NCBI RefSeq assembly: GCF_003057875.1
Contig: NZ_PYXZ01000004.1
Coordinates: forward strand, 62,001 to 126,000
DNA length: 64,000 nucleotides
Reading direction: 5' to 3'
Source of the DNA: Nocardioides currus
GTDB taxonomy: Bacteria > Actinomycetota > Actinomycetes > Propionibacteriales > Nocardioidaceae
Shown piece after piece: positions 46,254 through 54,516 of the stretch. How positions within the stretch are numbered: the first letter of the stretch is position 1; every line of letters starts with the position of its first letter. The notes under the pieces were generated by a model. That model was not told the DNA's origin, did not search any database, and saw only the letters and a program-made list of their open reading frames with translations. The position numbers and the translations under genes are program-made.

Positions 46254-46814
46254 ATGTCTGATGGGAGCGCTTCGGGGGACGACCGCACGGCCGCGCTGGC
46301 GCAGGAGCTCGGTCTGGCGCGACGCGAGATCAAGTGGGTCCGCACCGAGCTGGAGCACCTGACCGAGGCCCTCCAGCGCGTACGCCGCCAGCGGGCGCGG
46401 CTCCGCGAGCAGTCCGAGTCCCTGGCCACCGGCCTCGCGGTCGAGCTGTCCGCGGCCTACTGGCGCGAGCAGGAGTCGGGCCTCGGGCGCCTGCGCTCCA
46501 AGGCCGGCCGGCGCTCCGACGAGGCGCAGCTGGTGCGCGAGGTCGAGGCGAGCGAGCACTTCGACGCGGGGTGGTACCTCCGCCAGGCCCAGCGCGAGAT
46601 CCTCGACCAGCGCATCCCTCCCGCGCTGCACCACGTCCGTCATGCCAACCGGCTCCGGCTCGACCCGAGCGAGGACTTCAGCACCGGCCGCTACCTCAAC
46701 CGCCACCCCGAGGCCGCCGACAGCGGGCTGCCGGCCCTGCTCCACGCCCAGCGCGAGGGCCGGCTCGCCGACGGGCTGGTCGAGGTCTCCTCCGGCGCCG
46801 GCTCGGACGACTGA
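46254..46814 (+). CDS. Coiled-coil protein with polysaccharide-locus repeat motif (copy A)
   Basis: This 186-residue protein has an N-terminal coiled coil (ELGLARREIKWVRTELEHLT, RVRRQRARLREQSESLA). It ends in motifs of the type FDAGWYLRQAQREIL and FSTGRYLNRHPEAADSGLPA, short segments that recur at the front of glycosyltransferases in surface-glycan loci (Dxx.YL..NPDV-type). The next gene overlaps it (TGATG). The gene at 51851-52414 is its mirror copy in order, length and motifs. It may tether the large transferase or guide its acceptor. Function is unknown. Confidence 0.65.
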   Translation: MSDGSASGDDRTAALAQELGLARREIKWVRTELEHLTEALQRVRRQRARLREQSESLATGLAVELSAAYWREQESGLGRLRSKAGRRSDEAQLVREVEASEHFDAGWYLRQAQREILDQRIPPALHHVRHANRLRLDPSEDFSTGRYLNRHPEAADSGLPALLHAQREGRLADGLVEVSSGAGSDD

Positions 46815-49363
46815 TGCTCGAACTGGACGACTACCGCACCCGCTGGCTGGCCTTCACCGAGCGCTACCTCGCCGCCCCCTCCGGGGACCGGCGCGCCCTG
46901 GCGGCCGAGGTCGTCGCGGAGGGGTTGCCCGCGGATGAGCCGTCGTCCGGGTTCGACCCGAGCGCGACCGAGCGGTGCTCCGTCGAGGGGGCGGTGATCC
47001 TCGCGGCGGGCCTGTTCGACTCCTTCGGCTACCAGCAGCACAACCCCGACCTGTTCTGGGACCTCGACGGGCGGCTGGAGGAGCTCGAGCACTTCGTGGC
47101 CAAGGGGTGGAAGGAGCTGCGCCACCCGTCGCCCGACTTCGACATGTGGAACTACTGGTGCGAGCACCTCGACGCCACCCGCGAGGACATCAACCCGGTC
47201 GTGCACTACGCCGTCGAGGGGCGCCGGGCCGGGTTGCCGACGCTGCCCGCCCTGGAGACGATGCCGCCGCCCGAGCCGCCGGGGCCGGACTACACGCCGC
47301 GTCGGGTCGTGATGTTCGCGGCGTACGACGGCGACGGCGTGGTCGACGACACGGTCGTCACCTACGTCGCCGACCTGAGCCGGTTCGCGGACGTCTACTA
47401 CCTCGCCGACTGCGAGATGGCGCCCGGGGAGCTGGACAAGCTGGCGCCGTACACGAAGGGCGCCTGGGGCATCCGGCACGGCCGCTACGACTTCGGCTCC
47501 TACTCGATGCTGGCCAGGGACCTCGTCGGCTGGGACGTCATCGACGGCTACGACGAGCTGATGTTCGCCAACGACTCCTGCTTCATGGTCCAGCCGCTCG
47601 ACCAGGTCTTCGCCAAGATGGACGCCACGACCTGCGACTGGTGGGGACTGCAGGCGACGTACGACGACTTCGACGACCGGGCCTTCGACCGGCTCGGGCG
47701 GCGGCTGGGCCTCGACGAGGTCGGCGAGGAGATGCGCGAGCCTGCGCTGTGGCGCTACTCCGACTTCATCCACGTCGGGTCCTACTTCCTGTGCTACCGC
47801 CGCCGCGTCCACACCGACCCGCGCTTCCGCAAGCGCCTCGACGAGGTGGCCTCGCAGTCGGAGAAGGTCACGATCATCTTGAAGTACGAGATCGGCTTCT
47901 CGCGGCTGCTCATCCTGGCCGGCTTCACGATGGCGACCTTCGTCGACGGGATCCTCGCCTACCACCCGGTCTACCGGGCCTCGGCGTTCGACCTGATGCA
48001 CGAGGGCTTCCCGTTGCTCAAGCGGCAGCTGCTGACGGAGAACCCGTTCGAGACGCCCGACCTCAACCGGTGGAAGGAGCGGGTGCTCGAGGCCGCGCCC
48101 GACGCCGACGTCGCGGCGATGGAGCGCGCCCTGAGCCGCACCGCCCCGCCGTGGAGCCTGGTGCGCAGCTTCGGCTTCCGCACCCGCCGCGACGGGACCG
48201 TGCAGCCGCCCGGTCACGTCGGGCCGCACGAGTTCGCCGACGAGGATCGCTGGGTGCCGACCCACCCGCACTGGTGGGTGTTCCCGGTCGACCCGCGCAC
48301 GGGCGTGCTGTCCGGTGCGGTGCGCGCGGTCTTCGACGAGCTGCGCGACGACCCGTCGGTGAAGAAGATCGTGCTGCTCGGCTCGCGCGGGCTCAAGATC
48401 GGCGGCGACAACGTCGCGCTCGTGGCGAGCGAGAGCGCGGCCGGGCAGATGTACGGGCTCCGGGCCGGCACGATCCTCACGACCATCGGCTCGCGCTCCG
48501 ACGTCAACCATCCGCTGGCCCGGCGCTACCACCGCTTCCTCGACGTCGGTCGGCCCACCGGGATCGCCCCGGCCTTCGTCGCCTTCGGCGGCCAGGGCCT
48601 GCACGGCGAGCGCCCGCTGCCGGACGTGGACTACGAGAAGCGGTTGACCACGGCGGTCGTGACCTCGCACGCCGGAGCGGACGTGTCGTTCCCCGACCTG
48701 GAGGCGGACGGGACCTGGGCGATCGGCTCACCCCGCGTCGACCTCCTCCTCCGCGACGAGGCGCTGCTCTCGCCCGAGCTGCGCGGCGACCTCGGCGCGG
48801 TGCGCACCCTCCTCGCCGGGCGCCGGCTGGTGCTCCTCTCCCCCAGCCGCGGCGGTGAGCTCGACCTGGCCGCGTTTGCCGAGTGGGCGGCGTCGCGGTC
48901 CTCCGACGTCGTCGTCGCGGTGCTCCCGCTGTCCGGGGCCCAGCCGCGCGTGCCGGCCCCGCTCGTCGACCTCCTGGACCCGCGCTGGCTCGAAGTCACG
49001 CTCGGGCTGCGGGTGCCGCCGGTGCCCGAGATGGTCTGGCGGCTGACCGACGTGCTGGTCAGCGGCACGCCCGCCGACCTCGCGGACTTCGCGCCCCTCG
49101 GTCGCGCGGCGGTGGCCGCGCCCGGGACGTCGGGTGTGCCCTTCGCCGTACCCTCCGACACCGCAGCGCTGCTCGCCGGGGTCGAGGCCGCTCTGGGCGG
49201 GGCCGTCGACGCCGACTACACGGCATGGGGCCGTGGGCTGCACGAGCTGTCCGACGGCCACAGCGCCGCCCGGCTGGTGCGCCGCCTCAAGCAGACCTAC
49301 CTGCCGTGGGAGGACTGGCTCGCCGCGGAGTCCACCAGCAGCGAAACCGTCAGCGGAGCCTGA
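46814..49363 (+). CDS. Rhamnan synthesis F-like protein with C-terminal glycerophosphotransferase-like domain (copy A)
   Basis: The 849-residue protein carries two polysaccharide-locus motifs (FDSFGYQQHNPDLFWDL, FDMWNYWCEHLDATREDINP) in its first 150 residues. A rhamnan-synthesis-F-like domain follows: VVMFAAYDGDGVVDDTVVTY, YYLADCEMAPGELDKL, DELMFANDSCFMVQPLDQVF and FLCYRRRVHTDPRF. The last about 330 residues resemble a CDP-glycerol glycerophosphotransferase fold (KKIVLLGSRGLKIGGDNVAL, TILTTIGSRSDVNHPLA). It is likely a cytoplasmic enzyme adding polyol-phosphate or rhamnose units to a wall glycopolymer. Its 3' end overlaps that of copy B by 14 bases on the other strand. Confidence 0.8.
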   Translation: MLELDDYRTRWLAFTERYLAAPSGDRRALAAEVVAEGLPADEPSSGFDPSATERCSVEGAVILAAGLFDSFGYQQHNPDLFWDLDGRLEELEHFVAKGWKELRHPSPDFDMWNYWCEHLDATREDINPVVHYAVEGRRAGLPTLPALETMPPPEPPGPDYTPRRVVMFAAYDGDGVVDDTVVTYVADLSRFADVYYLADCEMAPGELDKLAPYTKGAWGIRHGRYDFGSYSMLARDLVGWDVIDGYDELMFANDSCFMVQPLDQVFAKMDATTCDWWGLQATYDDFDDRAFDRLGRRLGLDEVGEEMREPALWRYSDFIHVGSYFLCYRRRVHTDPRFRKRLDEVASQSEKVTIILKYEIGFSRLLILAGFTMATFVDGILAYHPVYRASAFDLMHEGFPLLKRQLLTENPFETPDLNRWKERVLEAAPDADVAAMERALSRTAPPWSLVRSFGFRTRRDGTVQPPGHVGPHEFADEDRWVPTHPHWWVFPVDPRTGVLSGAVRAVFDELRDDPSVKKIVLLGSRGLKIGGDNVALVASESAAGQMYGLRAGTILTTIGSRSDVNHPLARRYHRFLDVGRPTGIAPAFVAFGGQGLHGERPLPDVDYEKRLTTAVVTSHAGADVSFPDLEADGTWAIGSPRVDLLLRDEALLSPELRGDLGAVRTLLAGRRLVLLSPSRGGELDLAAFAEWAASRSSDVVVAVLPLSGAQPRVPAPLVDLLDPRWLEVTLGLRVPPVPEMVWRLTDVLVSGTPADLADFAPLGRAAVAAPGTSGVPFAVPSDTAALLAGVEAALGGAVDADYTAWGRGLHELSDGHSAARLVRRLKQTYLPWEDWLAAESTSSETVSGA

Positions 49364-51854
49364 GGCTGCGCAGCCGGTGCACGAACCGGCGGGCGGCGGC
49401 TCCGTCGAGCGGAGCGGCACCGGCCGGGAGCTCGACGTCACGGCACGCGAACCCGCCCTCGGCCAGGTCGCGCAGGTGGCGCAGGAGGTCGTCGTCGGCC
49501 TGCCTCGGGCGCGCCCATCCCTCGTCGAGCAGGTCGGCGCCCGGCGACGTGCGCAGCACCGGGACCCCGGTCACGAGCGCGTCCAGCGCGTGCGGGTCGT
49601 GGTCGGTGACGACGGCCGACGCGACGCGGTGGATGGACGTCGTCGAGGCGACGGCCCGGTCGGAGAGCCCGACGAGGTGCGGCAGGTCGTGCGCCATCAG
49701 CGCCCGGGTCCAGCCGTCCGGCCGGTCCACGCGCGGCTCGCGCACCCCGACCACGACGTCGTGCTCGCGCGCCCAGTCGGCCAGTCCGTCGGGGAGGTCC
49801 CGAGCGGGCCCGTGCATCCACCAGACCACGAGGGGGCGGCCGTCGAGGCGCTGGCGCAGGCGCTCCTCCTCGGCGCGCACGTCGGCGGGCAGGTCGTCCG
49901 GCGCGAGCACGAGGTGGTCGTGACGGGGCAGGCCCGTCGCCCAGGTGCGCCCGAGCTGGAGGTCGGGGATGGTGGCGGCGCGCAGCAGCGCCTCCCCCGT
50001 CGAGGCGGTCGCGACGGCCTCGACCCGCGCCCAGTCGACGCCGTCGGACGCCTCGGTCGCGGCCGGCAGTCCGACGCCGAGGTGGACGTGGTGGTGGCGG
50101 GCCCGCGGGAAGGCGAACGGCCACGCGACGTCGGGCTTCTCGGCGGCGAGCAGCACGCCGCAGCGCACCATCGCGGCCTGCCCGGCGGGGGTGTCCATCG
50201 GGATCACCGTCACCCGCTCGCCGGTCGGCACCTCGTCGAGCGGCCTCCCCCGCGTGAGCACCACCTTGTGCAGGCTCGGGTCGTCGCGCACTTCGTCGAG
50301 GACGGCCCGCATCCCGGGGTCCATCCGCCCCGACGGCGACACCGGGAAGGCCCACCAGTGGTCGAAGCTGGGCGTCTCGCGGTCGAGCCGGCGCAGGCCG
50401 TAGCCCTGGGTGGCCCGGACCGGGATCTGCCGGCGTCCGTCGTCGGCCAGCGCAGCGGCGTACGCCTCGTGCAGCATCGCGGGCGCCGTCACGCGCTCGA
50501 GGTGGGCGCGCATGAGGGCGTACGGCGCGTCGGGGACCCCCCGGAGCGCTGCCCGCAGCCGCTCCTCCCAGCGCCCGAGGTCGGCGACGTGGCGCGGGTT
50601 CTCGCCGAGGTAGTTGCGCTTGACCAGCGGGAAGCCCTGCTCGACGAGCTCGAAGAAGTGCCGGCCGTAGAGCGGGTGGAACGCCCACAGGTCGGGCAGG
50701 TACGTGTCGAAGTCGAAGCCGGCGTCCACGAGGTAGCGGCTGATGCCCACCTCGTACTTGTGGATGACCAGCCGCTTCTCCTCCTGCCGGGTCACCGTGT
50801 CGAGGCGCCAGCGGAAGCCGGGGTCGTCGAGCACCGGCCGGCGGAAGACGAGGAAGTAGGAGCTCAGGTGCAGGAACCGGTCGTCGGTCCAGTGCCGCGG
50901 GCCGATGAAGCGGCGCTTCGCCTCGGCCAGCGGGATGGGCGAGTCGTCGGTGATGTAGGACTCGTCGTGCTCCATCGAGGTCGCCTGGAGGCTCCACCAG
51001 TCGCAGGCGCGGGTGTCCATCTCGGCGAACACGTCGTCGAGCGGGCGCAGGAGGTAGCAGCTGTCGTTGGCGAGCACGACCTCGTCGTAGGCCTCGAGCC
51101 GCTCCCACCCGACCAGCTCGCGCGCCAGCAGCGAGAACGAGCCGAAGTCGTACGCCGCGTGCGGGATGCTCCACGCGCCCTGGACGATGCCGTCGAGCCG
51201 GGCCAGCTCGCCCGGCTCGAGCACCCCGTCGGCGAGGTAGAAGACGTCGGCGTGCCGCGCGAGCTCGGTGAGGTAGAGCACGACCGTCTCGTCGACGAGG
51301 CCGTCGCGGTCGTAGCCCGCGAAGAGGCAGGCGCGCCGCGGCCCCGTCGTCAGGGTGGTGGGCGTCCGCGTCGGTGCCGGCGTCGGCAGGGGCGCGAGCC
51401 CGTCGTGGCGACCGCGCAGCAGGTAGTGGACGAGCGGGTTGACCGTGTCGTCGGTGGGGTCGAGGTGCTCGGCCCAGTAGTGCCACAGGTCGAAGCGCAG
51501 GCTGGGGGTGCGCAGGCTGCGCCATCCCTCGGACACGAAGTGGCGGACCGGGTCGGTGCCGCGCCGCAGCCGGTGCTGCACGGCGTAGTCGTCGGCGTCC
51601 ATGAAGCCGCTCGCGGCGACCACGGCACGCGCGGCCGCCACCTCGACGGCCGGGGCGGGCGGCGGCGGCACGACGTCGCCGATCTCCGGCAGCCCGTCGG
51701 CGAGCGCCGCCTCGAGGAACGCGCGCCCCTCCTCCGGGTCGCGGTTGTTGGCCGCGCGCCAGCGGCGGCAGAACCGGAACCAGCGCCGCCGGAAGTCGTC
51801 CACCTCGGCCCGGCGCTGCTCGAGCAGCCGGTCCGTCTTCCTCGGCGTCGTCAC
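49350..51854 (-). CDS. Rhamnan synthesis F-like protein with C-terminal transferase-like domain (copy B)
   Basis: This 834-residue homologue of copy A has the same domain order: FDLWHYWAEHLDPTDDTVNP, then ACLFAGYDRDGLVDETVVLY, FYLADGVLEPGELARL, DEVVLANDSCYLLRPLDDVF, FLVFRRPVLDDPGF and FPLVKRNYLGENPRHVADLG. The C-terminal third again looks like a glycerophosphotransferase-type GT-B domain (WARVEAVATASTGEALLRAA). GTG at 51854 overlaps the stop of the coiled-coil gene upstream (GTGA). Copies A and B are convergent and clearly paralogous, but diverged, so they may act on different units of the same polymer. Confidence 0.8.
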   Translation of the reverse strand: MTTPRKTDRLLEQRRAEVDDFRRRWFRFCRRWRAANNRDPEEGRAFLEAALADGLPEIGDVVPPPPAPAVEVAAARAVVAASGFMDADDYAVQHRLRRGTDPVRHFVSEGWRSLRTPSLRFDLWHYWAEHLDPTDDTVNPLVHYLLRGRHDGLAPLPTPAPTRTPTTLTTGPRRACLFAGYDRDGLVDETVVLYLTELARHADVFYLADGVLEPGELARLDGIVQGAWSIPHAAYDFGSFSLLARELVGWERLEAYDEVVLANDSCYLLRPLDDVFAEMDTRACDWWSLQATSMEHDESYITDDSPIPLAEAKRRFIGPRHWTDDRFLHLSSYFLVFRRPVLDDPGFRWRLDTVTRQEEKRLVIHKYEVGISRYLVDAGFDFDTYLPDLWAFHPLYGRHFFELVEQGFPLVKRNYLGENPRHVADLGRWEERLRAALRGVPDAPYALMRAHLERVTAPAMLHEAYAAALADDGRRQIPVRATQGYGLRRLDRETPSFDHWWAFPVSPSGRMDPGMRAVLDEVRDDPSLHKVVLTRGRPLDEVPTGERVTVIPMDTPAGQAAMVRCGVLLAAEKPDVAWPFAFPRARHHHVHLGVGLPAATEASDGVDWARVEAVATASTGEALLRAATIPDLQLGRTWATGLPRHDHLVLAPDDLPADVRAEEERLRQRLDGRPLVVWWMHGPARDLPDGLADWAREHDVVVGVREPRVDRPDGWTRALMAHDLPHLVGLSDRAVASTTSIHRVASAVVTDHDPHALDALVTGVPVLRTSPGADLLDEGWARPRQADDDLLRHLRDLAEGGFACRDVELPAGAAPLDGAAARRFVHRLRSLRLR

Positions 51855-52414
51855 CGCGGCTTGGGCGGGTAGGCGTCCGCGCCCTGCGACTCCGCGGTGA
51901 GCAGGAAGTGGACCAGCGGGTTGATGCGCTGCTCGACGGCGTCGGGGTGGTCGATGAGGTACTGCCGGATGTCGAAGCGCTCGCTCGGCGCCCGCACCGG
52001 GTAGTAGGGGTGGCGCAGGAAGTGCAGCGCGGGGTCCTCGCCGAGGTCGACGACGTCGGGATAGGTCCGGAGGTACCACGCGGGGTCCCACAGCTCCGAG
52101 CCGCGGATCAGCTCGAGCTGCTGGCGCTCATCGCGGGTCACCGAGTCCTGCCGGCCCTTGAACAGGCCGCCTCCACGGGTCCCACCGGCGGTGTCGATGC
52201 GGAGCCGCTCGGCCAGCGCCTCGGAGAGGAAGCGGGCCGCGCGGTCGGCCTGGTCGGCCGTGGCGGCCAGCTCGGCCTCCCGTTCGCCGGCCTGCTCCTG
52301 CGCCTCGCGCAGCCCGGCGATCTCGGTGCGGGCGGCCGCCAGCTCGGCCTGCAGCTCGGCCTGCAGCTCGGCCTGCGACTCGGCGGCGGCGGGCGCGGGG
52401 CGGGGCTGTGTCAC
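51851..52414 (-). CDS. Coiled-coil protein with polysaccharide-locus repeat motif (copy B)
   Basis: The 187-residue protein has an N-terminal coiled coil with AELQ repeats (SQAELQAELQAELAAARTEI, REAQEQAGEREAELAATAD) and C-terminal motifs WDPAWYLRTYPDVVDLGEDP and FDIRQYLIDHPDAVEQRINP. It matches copy A (46254-46814) in size, order and motif type. GTG at 52414 is used; longer starts lack support. It is divergent from the lipoprotein hydrolase gene, with 35 bases between starts. Confidence 0.68.
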   Translation of the reverse strand: MTQPRPAPAAAESQAELQAELQAELAAARTEIAGLREAQEQAGEREAELAATADQADRAARFLSEALAERLRIDTAGGTRGGGLFKGRQDSVTRDERQQLELIRGSELWDPAWYLRTYPDVVDLGEDPALHFLRHPYYPVRAPSERFDIRQYLIDHPDAVEQRINPLVHFLLTAESQGADAYPPKPR

Positions 52415-52449
52415 GTGCGCGACCCTATCGCCCGACGTACGTTGGTGAG

Positions 52450-53526
52450 GTGAGGTCCCTGCGCCGACTCGTCGCCCTGTCGCTCCCCTGCGCCCTCCTG
52501 GTCGCGTGCAGCTCCGCCGAGTCCCCCGGACCGACGCCGTCCCCGTCGTCCTCCCCGTCGTCCTCCCCGTCGTCCTCCCCGTCGTCGGCCACCTCATCGA
52601 CCACCTCGCCGTCGCCGTCGGCGTCCAGCGCGTCGCCGACGCGTCCGCCCGACCCGGTCTCGATGGCGGCGCTGCAGGCGGCGACCCACGCGGGCTCGAG
52701 GCTGCGGCTCGGAGCGGTGCGCGAGCAGACAGCGGCGTACACCTCCTACGACGTCACCTACCGCTCGACCACCGGCCGTCGCTCATTCACGATCAGCGGC
52801 GTCCTCAACGTGCCGACCGGCAAGGGCCCGTTCCCGGCTGTGGTGCTGGCCCACGGCTACATCGACCCGGCGATCTACGTGCGCGGGCAGGGCATGACGC
52901 GCGAGCGGGGGGTGTTCGCGAGCCGGGGGTACGTCGCCCTGCACGTCGACTACCGCGGGCACGCCGAGTCGACCGACGACCCGCGCTCCGACCGCGACCT
53001 GCGCCTCGGCTACTCCGCCGACGTGATCGCAGCGGTGAAGGCCCTGCGCGCCTCCGACGACGTGCCGGTCGACGACGACCGGATCGCCCTGATGGGCCGC
53101 TCGATGGGCGGCGGCGTGGTGATGAAGGCGCTCATCGCCGAGCCCGGGCTCGTGCAGGCGGCCTCGCTGTGGGCGTCGGTGTCGTCGCTGGAGGGCGAGA
53201 ACTTCGACCAGTTCATCCGGGCCGACGGCGACGCGCGACGGACGGCGATCGTGCAGGCTCACGGCCTGCCGGAGGACCGGCCCGCGTTCTGGCGGGCGGC
53301 GTCGGCGCGTCCCTACCTCTCGGAGATCACCGAGCCGGTGCTGATCGTCCATGGCCGGGTCGACGACACCTGTCCCCCGCGCTGGGCGCGCGCCACGCAG
53401 GCGGCCATGCAGCGCGCGGGGGTGGACTCGACGCTCGAGTGGTACGACGACGGGCACGCGTTCGGTCCGGCCTTCACCGCCGCGATGGACCGCACGATCC
53501 GCTACTTCGACACCCGGCTGGCCTGA
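52450..53526 (+). CDS. Alpha/beta hydrolase lipoprotein (dipeptidyl-peptidase/acetyl-xylan-esterase-like)
   Basis: The 358-residue protein has a lipoprotein signal (LSLPCALLVACSS, Cys near residue 18), a Ser/Pro-rich stalk made of SSSP-type repeats (to about residue 70) and an alpha/beta hydrolase domain. Its features are FPAVVLAHGYIDPAIYVRGQ (oxyanion region), ALMGRSMGGGVVM (nucleophile Ser), HGRVDDTCPP (acid) and YDDGHAFGP (His). It should be active at the outer membrane face, perhaps on esters of wall glycans or peptides. It lies at the right edge of the glycan island. A strong hairpin follows its stop. Confidence 0.85.
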   Translation: MRSLRRLVALSLPCALLVACSSAESPGPTPSPSSSPSSSPSSSPSSATSSTTSPSPSASSASPTRPPDPVSMAALQAATHAGSRLRLGAVREQTAAYTSYDVTYRSTTGRRSFTISGVLNVPTGKGPFPAVVLAHGYIDPAIYVRGQGMTRERGVFASRGYVALHVDYRGHAESTDDPRSDRDLRLGYSADVIAAVKALRASDDVPVDDDRIALMGRSMGGGVVMKALIAEPGLVQAASLWASVSSLEGENFDQFIRADGDARRTAIVQAHGLPEDRPAFWRAASARPYLSEITEPVLIVHGRVDDTCPPRWARATQAAMQRAGVDSTLEWYDDGHAFGPAFTAAMDRTIRYFDTRLA

Positions 53527-53534
53527 GGCTCGCC

Positions 53535-53582
53535 GGACGTCATGAGAAGTGGTTGTCCGAACCGCCACTTCTCATGACGTCC
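53535..53582. terminator. Perfect 18-bp palindrome, bidirectional terminator or REP-like element
   Basis: GGACGTCATGAGAAGTGG and its exact complement flank a 12-base loop between the lipoprotein hydrolase and the phosphotransferase gene on the other strand. Position between convergent genes suits a two-way terminator. The length and sequence are unusual for a plain terminator, so a dispersed repeat is possible. Confidence 0.65.
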
Positions 53583-53642
53583 GCTCAGGGTCGGTACGTC
53601 GCCACGACGACGCTTGCAGCCGAGCGTGTCGACACCGACGAC

Positions 53643-54437
53643 TCAGTCGAGGAGCTCCAGCAGGTGGCGTGCCTGGTCCTCGGTCGAGCCCGGCGGGTTG
53701 CGGCTGAAGCCGCCGTGGCCGGGGAGCAGCTTCATCAGCCAGAAGCAGGCGAGCAGGCGGCGGTGGTCCAGTAGGCGCGCCTGCTGCGCGTCGTCGAGGT
53801 CGAACGCGGCCACCAGTGCCGGCACGTCGAGGGCGCGGGTCAGCCGCGACGACGCGTGCTCGACCACGTCCGCGAGCTCGTAGGTGAGCTCGGACGCGCC
53901 GTACTCCTCCCAGTCGATCAGCCGGCACACCTGGCCGTCCCACAGCACGTTGTCGAGGTTGCCGTCCCCGATCGCCACGACCCGGTGGGTCGGCGGGTCG
54001 AAGCTCGCCCCCGCCAGCCATGCGACCGCGCTCGCGCGGGCCCGCTCGACGAGGGCGGGGTCGAGGCAGGCGGTGAGGTCGTGGTCCGCCGCCAGCAGCC
54101 CGGCCAGGTCGGTGCGCATCGACCACGGCGGGTCGGCGCGGTCGGGCAGGTCGTCCGGCACGGGTACGGCGAACAGTCGCCGCAGCGCGGTCACCATCGC
54201 GTCCTGCTGCGCGGTGTCCAGGTCGGCACCCAGGGGCGTCCCCGGGACCCGGGACATGACCACGACGGGGCGACCGTCCTGCGTCCTCCGCTCGATCGGG
54301 GTCGGCGCCAGTCCCGGTGCGTGGCGCGCGAGCAGCTCGAGCCCCGCCCACTCCCGCTCCGCCTCGCCCTTGCCCCACGAGACGTAGCGCTTCGACACGA
54401 TGTCGCCCTCGATCGTCACGTCGTGGGTGTGCACCAT
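53643..54437 (-). CDS. Phosphotransferase enzyme family (APH/choline-kinase-like)
   Basis: The 264-residue protein has a kinase-like fold: GDIVSKRYVSWGKGEAEREW with a phosphate-binding region, and the catalytic loop VVAIGDGNLDNVLWDG, a variant of HGDLHxxN in which His is replaced by Ile-Gly. The metal-binding segment is CRLIDWEEYGASELTYELAD. It may phosphorylate a small alcohol or amino sugar. The loop variant leaves activity uncertain. ATG at 54437 is used. It is convergent with the lipoprotein hydrolase and lies 79 bases downstream of the TIGR03960 gene on the same strand. Confidence 0.78.
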   Translation of the reverse strand: MVHTHDVTIEGDIVSKRYVSWGKGEAEREWAGLELLARHAPGLAPTPIERRTQDGRPVVVMSRVPGTPLGADLDTAQQDAMVTALRRLFAVPVPDDLPDRADPPWSMRTDLAGLLAADHDLTACLDPALVERARASAVAWLAGASFDPPTHRVVAIGDGNLDNVLWDGQVCRLIDWEEYGASELTYELADVVEHASSRLTRALDVPALVAAFDLDDAQQARLLDHRRLLACFWLMKLLPGHGGFSRNPPGSTEDQARHLLELLD

Positions 54438-54516
54438 GCGCGCCACGCTAGCGGCGGCCCTCGCCGTCACGGTTTCCCCGCGTCTGCGGGGAGACTCGAG
54501 GCTGCGGACCGACCGA

